Below, piece after piece: positions 1 to 6,249 of a DNA stretch of 8,766 nucleotides. Made by a program: the position numbers and the translations under genes. The DNA comes from Flavobacteriales bacterium (GTDB lineage: Bacteria > Bacteroidota > Bacteroidia > Flavobacteriales > Flavobacteriaceae). The stretch's first letter is position 1, and each line of letters begins with the position of its first letter. Where the stretch lies: positions 1 to 8,766 of the forward strand of contig JALVLX010000185.1 in the NCBI GenBank assembly GCA_027032855.1, read 5' to 3'. The notes beneath the pieces are model-generated. The model saw only the letters and a list, made by a program, of their open reading frames with translations, did no database searches and had not been told where the DNA came from.

Positions 1-1049
1 CGGGGCAACCTAAAACTTTGGCTGAAATTTATTATGAACACGGTAATTTTATCAATACCAAACAATTTCCGCCTATTGTAAAAGCAGAAGAAGTATTAGA
101 AAACGGCAAAGATTGGTTGTTGATAGATATCAGAAGTCAGGAAGCTTATGAAGCAGGCCATATTAACGGGGCTTACAATGTGCCGAAGGACAAAGTTTTG
201 GACTTTTTGACCAAAACCCAAAAAGCGGCGGCTTATTCCAAAGTGGTGTTTATCTGCTATTCCGGGCAAATGGCTTCGTATGTAGCAGGCGTAACGCGTT
301 ATGCCGGATTTGACAATACTTACGTGATGCTTTACGGTATGGCAGGGTGGAACAGCAAATTTTCTGATATTTTGAAAAAAGGTTTCGGTGACCGCTACTC
401 TGATATGATTGTTAAAGCAACCGATAAAGCAGAAGCTATTCCTGAAACACACGAAGAAGAAGTGGTGCATAAAGGTATTGATTTGAGTAAATTACCGAAA
501 TTACCAAATAAATTACCGTCCATTTTGATTAGTGAGCGGGCTCATCAGCTTCTGAAACAACCACGTCCCGATTTTTTGATTAAAGACGACGAATATTTTC
601 CGGCACTTAAAAAAGATATCAATTCTTACTACAGTATATTCTACATTGCCAAACCAAAATATTATGCGGCACATGTCAAAGGTTCCGTTCAATATGCACC
701 GCGTAAGGATTTGAGTTTGGATACCCGGTTAACCGAAATTCCGGCTGACAAACCCGTGGTAATTTATTGTAAAACAGGGCATACCAGTGGTAATGTAACG
801 GCTTATTTGGATATGATGGGTTACAAAGCGCACAGTTTAATGTTTGGTGCAGGTGGCTTTATGTATAGCTTGTGGAAACAAAAAGAATGGATGGGAGATA
901 TCAACAATGTTATCAACGATTTTCCGGTAGTGGAAGGCAAGAAACGCACCAATAACAAAATAGTAGCTGCAGCGCCTAAAAAAGCGGCGGCACCCGGCAA
1001 ACCGGTTGTTAAGCGTAAGAAAAAAGAAGTAACGGGCGGTTGTGGATAG
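1..1049 (+). CDS. Tandem rhodanese-domain protein, 5'-partial
   Basis: Sulfur-carrier (thiosulfate sulfurtransferase-like) protein with two rhodanese domains. The frame is open to the left edge, with the first full codon at 3, so the true start probably lies outside. The TTG at 18 is an unlikely start because it has no ribosome site and coding-like residues precede it. Residues below count from that TTG. Domain 1 spans about 15-120, with an IDIRSQEAYEAGHI segment and active loop CYSGQMA (Cys80). Domain 2 spans about 165-300, with active loop CKTGHTS (Cys251). Both loop cysteines are present, whereas many tandem rhodaneses keep only one. The last 35 residues are a Lys/Ala/Pro-rich tail ending in GGCG, giving a third, exposed cysteine. 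The family moves sulfane sulfur as a cysteine persulfide; the substrate here is unknown. A lost N-terminal signal or lipoprotein sequence is plausible but not visible. The stop is followed at once by a hairpin. Confidence 0.9.
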   Translation, partial: GQPKTLAEIYYEHGNFINTKQFPPIVKAEEVLENGKDWLLIDIRSQEAYEAGHINGAYNVPKDKVLDFLTKTQKAAAYSKVVFICYSGQMASYVAGVTRYAGFDNTYVMLYGMAGWNSKFSDILKKGFGDRYSDMIVKATDKAEAIPETHEEEVVHKGIDLSKLPKLPNKLPSILISERAHQLLKQPRPDFLIKDDEYFPALKKDINSYYSIFYIAKPKYYAAHVKGSVQYAPRKDLSLDTRLTEIPADKPVVIYCKTGHTSGNVTAYLDMMGYKAHSLMFGAGGFMYSLWKQKEWMGDINNVINDFPVVEGKKRTNNKIVAAAPKKAAAPGKPVVKRKKKEVTGGCG

Positions 1050-1073
1050 AGAGATATTGCTTGCAATATCTCT
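1050..1073. repeat. Perfect 11-bp inverted repeat directly after the rhodanese stop
   Basis: The arms are AGAGATATTGC (1050-1060) and GCAATATCTCT (1063-1073), separated by TT. The hairpin begins at the base after the TAG stop. It could act as a 3'-end stabiliser or weak terminator, but no T-run follows. Its AGAGA...ATTGC core resembles the palindromes at 1099-1124 and 8643-8676, so a REP-like origin is the alternative. Confidence 0.75.
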
Positions 1074-1074
1074 A

Positions 1075-1155
1075 GTTGAAAGTTAAAAGTTAAAAGTGCG
1101 TAAAGACGAATTGCATTCGTCTTGTGTTCAATGTTCGTAATGTTGAAAGTTGAGA
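1075..1155. repeat. GTTRAAA heptamer repeats flanking a hairpin
   Basis: Three back-to-back heptamers, GTTGAAA, GTTAAAA and GTTAAAA, lie at 1075-1095. Two more, GTTGAAA and GTTGAGA, lie at 1142-1155. They bracket the hairpin at 1099-1124. The function is unknown. Such low-complexity heptads could be replication-slippage products or part of a REP-like element. Confidence 0.5.
1099..1124. repeat. REP-like hairpin related to the palindrome at 8643
   Basis: Perfect 9-bp arms, AAGACGAAT (1103-1111) and ATTCGTCTT (1115-1123), surround a TGC loop. Together with the flanking CGTA at 1099-1102, the sequence aligns with the left part and right arm of the 34-bp palindrome at 8643-8676. The differences fall at paired stem positions and preserve pairing. 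No T-run follows, so it is not a convincing terminator. The likely reading is a REP-like element of the kind moved by RAYT transposases. Confidence 0.65.
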
Positions 1156-1168
1156 CGTGTTGTAAATC

Positions 1169-1276
1169 CTATTTATTGACATTTACCCGGGTTGCAACGC
1201 CAGACAAATCATTTCTCAACAATTCGACGATATTGTAAGTAAAAGAGTCTTCGTGGTCTATGATGACTATGCTCAT
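1169..1276 (-). pseudogene. Truncated 5' end of a TrpG/PabA-type glutamine amidotransferase
   Basis: An ATG at 1276 opens a 35-codon frame whose first residues include IVIIDHEDSFTYN followed by IVELLRND. This matches the conserved N-terminal strand and helix of class I glutamine amidotransferases of the anthranilate/aminodeoxychorismate synthase type, where D(N/H)xDSFTYN is the family signature. Family members run to about 190 residues with a later Cys-His-Glu triad. Here a TAG at 1169-1171 ends the frame, and I find no continuation of the family in other frames before the hairpins at 1050-1124. It is therefore a decayed or truncated copy, not a working enzyme. The fragment is too short to separate trpG from pabA. 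It was presumably left by a deletion or rearrangement next to the REP-like hairpins. Confidence 0.7.
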
Positions 1277-1469
1277 GTTGAATTCTGATTACAACTTGAG
1301 ACCGTTGCAATATTCCAAAAATCACGAAAATAAAACTCATTCTACTTCAATCTTCTTCGTTGTCAAAAATTTTTAATCTTCATTATCAACACGATAACTG
1401 CGGTTAAAAATTTTTTCCGGCCTTGAATATTTTTGTATAATGAGTTTAGCAACGCTCTCAATTTTTGAG

Positions 1470-1477
1470 CAAAGATA
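1470..1477 (-). promoter_or_regulatory. Candidate -7 box facing the amidotransferase remnant
   Basis: The minus strand reads TATCTTTG, matching the Bacteroidota -7 consensus TAnnTTTG, about 190 bases upstream of the truncated amidotransferase start. No good -33 TTTG is seen at the usual spacing. It may be the surviving promoter of the lost gene or operon. A small hairpin (GCTCTCAATTTTTGAGC on the plus strand, 1454-1470) lies just downstream in the minus direction. Confidence 0.35.
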
Positions 1478-1566
1478 AAGTTTTTGTTTAAAAAAGATGC
1501 TTGAGATTACATTTACTGATTAGTTGTTGTAGCATAAATTATTGTTTATGATGTCGGTAAATTTTA

Positions 1567-1574
1567 TATATTTG
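1567..1574 (+). promoter_or_regulatory. Candidate -7 promoter box for the BspA-like surface protein
   Basis: TATATTTG fits TAnnTTTG and ends 19 bases before the GTG start at 1594. An upstream TTG at 1542-1544 is a possible -33 element, with a somewhat long 22-base spacer. The leader would be very short, and no Shine-Dalgarno sequence is visible, which is common in this phylum. Confidence 0.45.
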
Positions 1575-1593
1575 TTGAGCTAATATCTTTATT

Positions 1594-3942
1594 GTGAAAC
1601 ATTTATTCTTACATATTATTTTTTTGGTTTTTATATTGTTTCATTCCGGTCAAGTTGTAGCACAATCTTTCATTACAACATGGAAAACAGATAACCCCGG
1701 CACTTCAAACAATACTTCCATTACGATACCGACATATTCCGGAGAAACTTATAACTATGACGTGGATTGGGATAATGACGGTATTTTTGATGAATTTGGT
1801 ATAACAGGTGATGTAACGCATAATTTTGGGACTGTTGGGACTTATACTATTAGAATTCGTGGGCAATTTCCAAGAATATATTTTTATTATAACGGAGATA
1901 GAGATAAAATTCTATCGGTAAATCAATGGGGAAATATACAATGGACATCTATGAAAAGAGCATTTGCAGGTTGCTCAAATTTGATTATTTCTGCTACAGA
2001 TGATCCCGATTTATCGTCTGTAACCGATATGTCGGAAATGTTTGATAATGCTTCTTCGTTTAATCAACCAATTGGCACTTGGGATGTTTCTAATGTAACT
2101 GATATGTCTTATCTATTTAGTGGTGCCACTTCTTTTAATCAGGATATTAGTAATTGGGATACTTCTTCTGTAACCAATATGAAACAGATGTTTTTTAGAG
2201 TTATTGGTTTTAATCAAAATATCAGTGGTTGGGATGTTTCTTCGGTTACTAATATGAAAGAAATGTTTTGTGGTGCTACTTCTTTCAACCAAGATATAGG
2301 CAATTGGGATGTTTCTAGTGTTACAGACATGCATTCAATGTTTTATGGTGCTACTACCTTTAATCAAGATATTGGCGATTGGAATGTATCAAATGTAACA
2401 GATATGGCATTGATCTTCAATAGTGCCACTACTTTTAATCAAGATATTGGTAACTGGGATGTGTCTTCCGTAACGGATATGGCACAGATGTTTTATAGTG
2501 CAACTTCCTTTAATCAAGATATAGGTCGCTGGAATGTGTCGTCAGTGACGGATATGTCATATATGTTTTTTGAGGCATCTTCTTTTAATCAAGATATAGG
2601 TAACTGGGATGTATCATCTGTATGGGATATGAAATTGATGTTTGAAAGAGCGGTTTCTTTTAACCAAGATATAGGTAACTGGGATGTGTCATCTGTTATC
2701 ATGATGTCTAATATGTTTGAACAAGCTACTTCTTTTAATCAGGATATAGGCAATTGGGATGTTCATTCGGTTTGGAAAATGCGTAGAATGTTTGCAGGGG
2801 CGATATCTTTTGATCAGAATTTAGGTTCTTGGGACATTCAAAATCTCAATGATGCAACGGAAATGTTTGATGGTGTTACTTTATCTACGTCAAATTATGA
2901 TGCATTGCTTATTGGTTGGGAAGCAAATCCTCATTTCCATTATGTTGTTTTTTCGGGTGGTGACAGTCAATATTGTGCAGGAGCTGCTGCCCGGGCAAAT
3001 ATGATAAATAATGATGGATGGTCTATTACAGATGGTGGTCCGGATCCTGGACCTGATGTAGATACACTACCGGATATTGTTGAATGTGAACATTTTACCT
3101 TACCTCCCTTAAATAACGGTGAATATTATACCGGACCGGGAGGAACCGGAATTCACTTGATTTCCGGTGATGAAATAACGAACTCCCAAACTGTTTATAT
3201 TTATGCCGTAGAAGGTAATTGTAGCAACGAAACGAGTTTTAATGTAACTATCAATCCGTTGCCTGTTGTTGATGTTGTTCATGATGTAATAGCTTGTGAA
3301 ACATATACTTTACCGGTGTTAAGTAACGGAGAGTATTACACCGGAACAGGTGGAACAGGAACGCATTTAAATGCGGGCGATGAGATTACAACTTCACAAA
3401 CCATTTATGTTTATACGACGGATGGTGTTTGTGACAATGAAAGTAGTTTTAATGTAACCATAAATCCACTACCTGTTGTTGATGTTTTTAATGATGTTTC
3501 GGCTGTTGAGGAATATGTTTTGCCGGCTCTTAATCATGGTGAATATTATACGGCATCAATGGGGCAGGGGACACATTTATTTCCGGGCGATATAATCGAT
3601 GAATCCCAAACGATTTATGTTTATGCTGATGATGGTACTTGTTTTAATGAAAGTAGTTTTGATGTAAAAATAATTTATCAACTGAAAATACCAAAATTTT
3701 TTACTCCTAATGGCGATGGTTTTAATGATACATGGGGTGTCACGCATCAAAAACTGTTAGATGACCATCATAAAATATACATTTATGACAGGTATGGTAA
3801 ATTATTAAAAATTATTAAGCCAAATACGGAAACTTGGGATGGAAATTATTTGCATAACCCTATGCCGTCTGATGATTATTGGTATAAAGTTGAAGGTAAA
3901 GACGGTAAAATATATACGGGACATTTTACGTTAAAGCGTTGA
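1594..3942 (+). CDS. BspA-like (DUF285) repeat surface protein with T9SS type B sorting domain
   Basis: Predicted secreted, cell-surface or adhesin-like protein of 782 residues. A Sec signal peptide covers residues 1-24 (MKHLFLHIIFLVFILF..., cut near VVAQ/S). Residues 48-95 look like a PKD-type beta domain (YDVDWDNDG, GTYTIRI). A lead-in segment carries CSNL and SSVTDMSEMF. It is followed by eleven 25-residue DUF285/BspA units, SFNQDIGNWDVSSVTDMxxM in consensus (155-429), and the usual capping segment NYDALLIGW...YCAGA...ITDGG. After a Pro/Asp linker come three 70-residue beta repeats (492-693). The C-terminus (about 698-782; FFTPNGDGFNDTW, YIYDRYGKLL, GHFTLKR) is the gliding-motility-associated, T9SS type B sorting domain, directing export across the outer membrane. 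The ligand is unknown. GTG is the start that places the signal peptide at the N-terminus. The gene appears monocistronic. Confidence 0.93.
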   Translation: MKHLFLHIIFLVFILFHSGQVVAQSFITTWKTDNPGTSNNTSITIPTYSGETYNYDVDWDNDGIFDEFGITGDVTHNFGTVGTYTIRIRGQFPRIYFYYNGDRDKILSVNQWGNIQWTSMKRAFAGCSNLIISATDDPDLSSVTDMSEMFDNASSFNQPIGTWDVSNVTDMSYLFSGATSFNQDISNWDTSSVTNMKQMFFRVIGFNQNISGWDVSSVTNMKEMFCGATSFNQDIGNWDVSSVTDMHSMFYGATTFNQDIGDWNVSNVTDMALIFNSATTFNQDIGNWDVSSVTDMAQMFYSATSFNQDIGRWNVSSVTDMSYMFFEASSFNQDIGNWDVSSVWDMKLMFERAVSFNQDIGNWDVSSVIMMSNMFEQATSFNQDIGNWDVHSVWKMRRMFAGAISFDQNLGSWDIQNLNDATEMFDGVTLSTSNYDALLIGWEANPHFHYVVFSGGDSQYCAGAAARANMINNDGWSITDGGPDPGPDVDTLPDIVECEHFTLPPLNNGEYYTGPGGTGIHLISGDEITNSQTVYIYAVEGNCSNETSFNVTINPLPVVDVVHDVIACETYTLPVLSNGEYYTGTGGTGTHLNAGDEITTSQTIYVYTTDGVCDNESSFNVTINPLPVVDVFNDVSAVEEYVLPALNHGEYYTASMGQGTHLFPGDIIDESQTIYVYADDGTCFNESSFDVKIIYQLKIPKFFTPNGDGFNDTWGVTHQKLLDDHHKIYIYDRYGKLLKIIKPNTETWDGNYLHNPMPSDDYWYKVEGKDGKIYTGHFTLKR
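2056..2880 (+). repeat. Eleven tandem 75-bp units coding 25-residue DUF285 repeats
   Basis: The in-frame array has exactly 75 bases per unit with no indels. The core (S/T)FNQDIGNWDVSSVTDM is almost invariant in the middle units. The first, third and last units diverge (SFNQPIGTW, GFNQNISGW, SFDQNLGSW). The variable residues concentrate in the MxxMFxxAx end of each unit. Long near-identical stretches make slippage and unit gain or loss likely. Confidence 0.93.
3067..3672 (+). repeat. Three tandem 210-bp units coding 70-residue beta domains
   Basis: The units start at residues 492, 562 and 632, and the third lacks the NPLPVVDV linker. Shared features are a LPxLxxGEYYTxxxGxGTHL core, a GDxI motif, SQTxYVYA and CxNESSFxV. 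Units 1 and 2 each have a cysteine pair (498/543 and 568/613). Unit 3 has Val638 in place of the first cysteine and keeps only Cys683. Confidence 0.88.
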
Positions 3943-4124
3943 TTTTATTTTCGATAGCAAAGATTTTGAGGTGTGTTTTTATGAATTTTATACACATGCG
4001 GACAAGGTTGACTGGTTTTTGGCGAACAGCTTGTTGCAAATAAGAAAACGCTTATAATGGCAAGAATACTTATGGTTTTGATTTTCATTATTATTTAGTT
4101 TTAAAAATGTAAAACTATGAAAAA
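3943..4124. other. Convergent intergenic gap
   Basis: The gap separates the surface-protein gene from the minus-strand operon. The only structure is a weak AT-rich hairpin with 8-bp arms TAGTTTTA/TAAAACTA (4096-4117) and no T-run on either strand, so it is at best a poor terminator. A short plus-strand frame from about 3941 to 4043 is coding-like in composition but has no ATG and no recognisable family. Confidence 0.4.
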
Positions 4125-4850
4125 TTATGAAAGTAACAAGTCAATATACCAAAAACCGGTGTCCCAATCCGTTTTTTTAACATTTTCATTGTAGTTATTA
4201 CGATCTTTTTGACTGCAAGGTTTGAAAGTTTTAAAAATTTTATCGCCTAATGTGTATGAAATGGGTTCTTTAAAGTCGGGACTATCGTAAACAAATGTGT
4301 GAAATTCGCCATTTTCGCCACACCAATCAACATTCTCGGGTAAATCGTTGAGAAATTCTTCGTCATAATGACGCCCGACAAAACTATCGTCCAAAAGTTT
4401 GGCATTGGTGCTGACTACTACAGCTTTTATACCGGATTGAATGATTTTTACAGCTAATTCTTTTGTAGAATATCCCCAAATCGGGAAACCGGTTGCCATT
4501 TGTATGCTGTTCATTTGTTTGGTGCGGTATGCTTTTAAATCTTCCAGGAAAATATCTCCGAAATAGACTTTATTATAACCTTGCTGTTTTAAGTTCAACA
4601 AATGTTCTTGCATGATTTGATTATAAGTAGCCATATCAACATCTTTAGCCAAGGGAATTTTGTGTAGGGGAATATTTAACACTTCTGCTTGTTTTTCTAG
4701 TAATTCGATACGTAAACCATGCATTGACACCCGGTCAAAATCTTTATTGACTGTTGTTAATAGCAAATTCGGTTTTTGTTGATTTTCAACGAGTTGGTGT
4801 AGGGTGTAGGCAGCGTCTTTACCACTGCTCCAGCTGAGAATAGATTTCAT
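4125..4850 (-). CDS. Dph6-related PP-loop ATP pyrophosphatase (COG2102/DUF71 type)
   Basis: A 241-residue cytoplasmic ATP-dependent enzyme of the adenine-nucleotide alpha-hydrolase fold. The N-terminal PP-loop is SWSSGKDA (residues 6-13), the variant of SGGKDS typical of this family. Further family marks are HGLR (44-47), GDIFLEDLKAYR (98-109) and CGENGEFHTF (177-186). In eukaryotes and archaea, Dph6 amidates diphthine on elongation factor 2. Bacteria lack diphthamide, so the product name 'diphthine-ammonia ligase' would mislead. The likely chemistry is adenylation of a carboxylate followed by amidation, with unknown substrate. It is the last gene of a three-gene unit, and its ATG overlaps the stop of the SprT-like gene by four bases (ATGA), indicating translational coupling. 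Length and motifs look complete. The family assignment is confident; the function is not. Confidence 0.88.
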   Translation of the reverse strand: MKSILSWSSGKDAAYTLHQLVENQQKPNLLLTTVNKDFDRVSMHGLRIELLEKQAEVLNIPLHKIPLAKDVDMATYNQIMQEHLLNLKQQGYNKVYFGDIFLEDLKAYRTKQMNSIQMATGFPIWGYSTKELAVKIIQSGIKAVVVSTNAKLLDDSFVGRHYDEEFLNDLPENVDWCGENGEFHTFVYDSPDFKEPISYTLGDKIFKTFKPCSQKDRNNYNENVKKTDWDTGFWYIDLLLS

Positions 4851-5473
4851 AAATTATCGGAATTAATGGGATAAACCTCAGCATTTTGATGGATTAAATA
4901 TACTTTTTGGTTTGAAATTCGTAAACATTTGTATCTGGTACGCCGTTTTTCTTGTAGTTGATAGACAACGCCGTTGGGCAAAGCAAAAATTTGTCCGGGG
5001 GTTAATTCAAAAACATATTTTGTCTGTGAATTGTTTTTTTCATTGTACTGAGAAAGCTTGAGGTATAAATTTCCGTCACCGGCAGTGCTGGCTTTAGGAT
5101 TACGAGCATAGGCTTTTAAATCGGGGATAAGGTCTTCCGGGAAAACAGCGGGATGTATGAAATTCTGTAGCAACTTTCCAAAAGTTTGTTTCCATTCTTT
5201 GCCGTGCGGTTTTATGTTATTCCCATAATGTTTATATGCTAAAAAATGGGCTATTTCGTGCAATAAAGTAATCAGAAACTGGTATTTGTTGAGGTTGTAA
5301 TTGACACTAATTTGGTGTCTATAAGGCGAAATTCGTTTGTAATCACCCAGTTTACTACTACGCGATTTGGTAATTTTTAAATGTAATTCCTTGTGAGCAA
5401 ATAATATTTTGATCACAGGTTCAACAGCTGAATCCGGGATATATTTTTTTAATACATCTCTGGCTACTTGCAT
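4847..5473 (-). CDS. SprT-like zinc metalloprotein
   Basis: A 208-residue protein with an N-terminal SprT-like domain (about 1-105). The zincin motif HEIAH is at residues 72-76 and a third probable zinc ligand, His90, in KPHGKEW, as in the SprT/Spartan family. The C-terminal part (about 125-208) looks beta-rich. It holds the only cysteine (YKC), so the four-cysteine zinc ribbon found in some SprT proteins is missing. No signal peptide is seen, so it is probably cytoplasmic. In eukaryotes the related Spartan cleaves DNA-protein crosslinks; the role of bacterial SprT-like proteins is poorly defined, and protease activity here is inferred from the motif. It starts three bases after the stop of the beta-barrel gene and overlaps the next gene by four, so it is mid-operon. 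Confidence 0.87.
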   Translation of the reverse strand: MQVARDVLKKYIPDSAVEPVIKILFAHKELHLKITKSRSSKLGDYKRISPYRHQISVNYNLNKYQFLITLLHEIAHFLAYKHYGNNIKPHGKEWKQTFGKLLQNFIHPAVFPEDLIPDLKAYARNPKASTAGDGNLYLKLSQYNEKNNSQTKYVFELTPGQIFALPNGVVYQLQEKRRTRYKCLRISNQKVYLIHQNAEVYPINSDNL

Positions 5474-5476
5474 TAT

Positions 5477-6088
5477 TTAATTAAAAGGGATATTTACTGT
5501 TACCGGTATAATAACGTTGTGAATATATGAGCCGTCAATAATTTCATTCATACCGATAATTGTGTTTAAATCAATGGTTACACTTTCACCTATGCGAATC
5601 CCAAAGCCTGTTAATATCCTTGGGTCAAAGTCATTGATGTTCAAATTGCCTTGATGTTCAATTAATAAGGCGGGAATATATCCGACTGAAATATAAAAAT
5701 GTTTGAAAAGATTTAGATTGGCAGACATTTCAAAATTAAGATATCCTAAAGTGATATCCAAAACATTAGCTGAAAAAATATTGGCATCTAAATTTTCGTG
5801 AATGTTGGTTTTGTCATATACGACATTTAATTTAAGAGAACCTACATCACCGTCCAAACGCATAAAAAGTCCGCCTTTATACATAGCTATAAAATCTGCC
5901 AGTTGCGGATCTCCTTGAACGACATCATCTTCACCTTCTAAGATACTTCTGATATCTGTATTTAATTTTAATTCAGGTAAAAGAGCAGTAGATACATTCA
6001 TACCTGCTGTTATTCCGTAGCGAAATTTGATTTGAGAAAATGTGTTCAGGCTAATCAGAAATAATAAGAAAAGTAGAAATCGTTTCAT
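5477..6088 (-). CDS. Small predicted outer-membrane beta-barrel protein
   Basis: A 203-residue exported protein whose specific family I do not recognise. Residues 1-19 (MKRFLLFLLFLISLNTFSQ) form a clear Sec signal peptide. The rest is rich in alternating hydrophobic/polar strands separated by glycine turns (roughly 22-33, 71-79, 83-92, 110-125, 130-143, 158-167, 170-180 and 190-202). It ends in a strand with a terminal Phe (VTVNIPFN), as expected for an eight-stranded porin-like barrel. An acidic insertion (about 50-60, EGEDDVVQGD) probably forms a loop. It leads a tight operon with the SprT-like and Dph6-related genes, and a promoter box sits about 33 bases upstream of its start. Those partners are soluble enzymes, so the link may be co-expression rather than one pathway. 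Confidence 0.75.
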   Translation of the reverse strand: MKRFLLFLLFLISLNTFSQIKFRYGITAGMNVSTALLPELKLNTDIRSILEGEDDVVQGDPQLADFIAMYKGGLFMRLDGDVGSLKLNVVYDKTNIHENLDANIFSANVLDITLGYLNFEMSANLNLFKHFYISVGYIPALLIEHQGNLNINDFDPRILTGFGIRIGESVTIDLNTIIGMNEIIDGSYIHNVIIPVTVNIPFN

Positions 6089-6121
6089 AATTGTGAATGT
6101 TAATTATTATAAGTTAACATG

Positions 6122-6129
6122 CAAAATTA
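6122..6129 (-). promoter_or_regulatory. Candidate -7 promoter box of the barrel/SprT/Dph6-like operon
   Basis: The minus strand reads TAATTTTG, a full TAnnTTTG match, 33 bases before the ATG at 6088. The -33 region is weak (a GTTT near the right spacing). It lies downstream of the S46 terminator, so the operon probably has its own start of transcription. Confidence 0.5.
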
Positions 6130-6190
6130 AAAAAAATTTAATACATATAAACCTTAATATAGCTCCAATTTATCTCATTTTGTCTGCATA

Positions 6191-6225
6191 TTAAAAAAAT
6201 CAGGATGGCGAACCACCCTGATTTA
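6191..6225 (-). terminator. Rho-independent terminator of the S46 peptidase gene
   Basis: In the minus-strand RNA an 11-bp stem, AATCAGGGTGG paired with CCATCCTGATT (one G-U wobble), is closed by a UUCG tetraloop. It is followed directly by seven U. It lies about 27 bases past the stop of the peptidase gene and insulates it from the next operon. Confidence 0.9.
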
Positions 6226-6249
6226 AATTTTTTTAAATTTTAAGACACT

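Larger units (their letters stand above)
1277..1593. other. AT-rich intergenic region without an intact gene
   Basis: This stretch separates the amidotransferase remnant from the surface-protein gene. I see no open frame with recognisable content. It holds the minus-strand -7 box at 1470-1477, a plus-strand TATTTTTG box at 1428-1435, two AAAAATTTTT-type self-complementary tracts (near 1365 and 1406) and the promoter of the downstream gene. It may include the leader of the lost amidotransferase locus. Confidence 0.5.

Noticed and set aside
18..20. TTG as the start of the rhodanese gene
   Set aside because: The frame is open to the left edge, there is no ribosome site, and the protein would lack any export signal; a start outside the window is more likely.
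2113..2334. Minus-strand frame across the DUF285 repeats
   Set aside because: It is periodic because the sense repeats are periodic; it has no family features and no promoter.
2056..2880. CRISPR-like array (regular 75-bp repeats)
   Set aside because: The units are contiguous, in frame and encode a known protein repeat; there are no unique spacers and no cas genes.
3980..4042. Small ORF starting with ATG at 3980
   Set aside because: It has only about 20 codons, no ribosome site and no recognisable content.
4096..4117. Bidirectional terminator between the convergent genes
   Set aside because: The stem is only 8 A/T-rich pairs and neither strand has a following T-run.
4125..4850. Genuine diphthamide synthesis (Dph6 activity)
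   Set aside because: The family match is real, but bacteria lack the diphthamide pathway and its EF-2 target, so only the chemistry class is retained.
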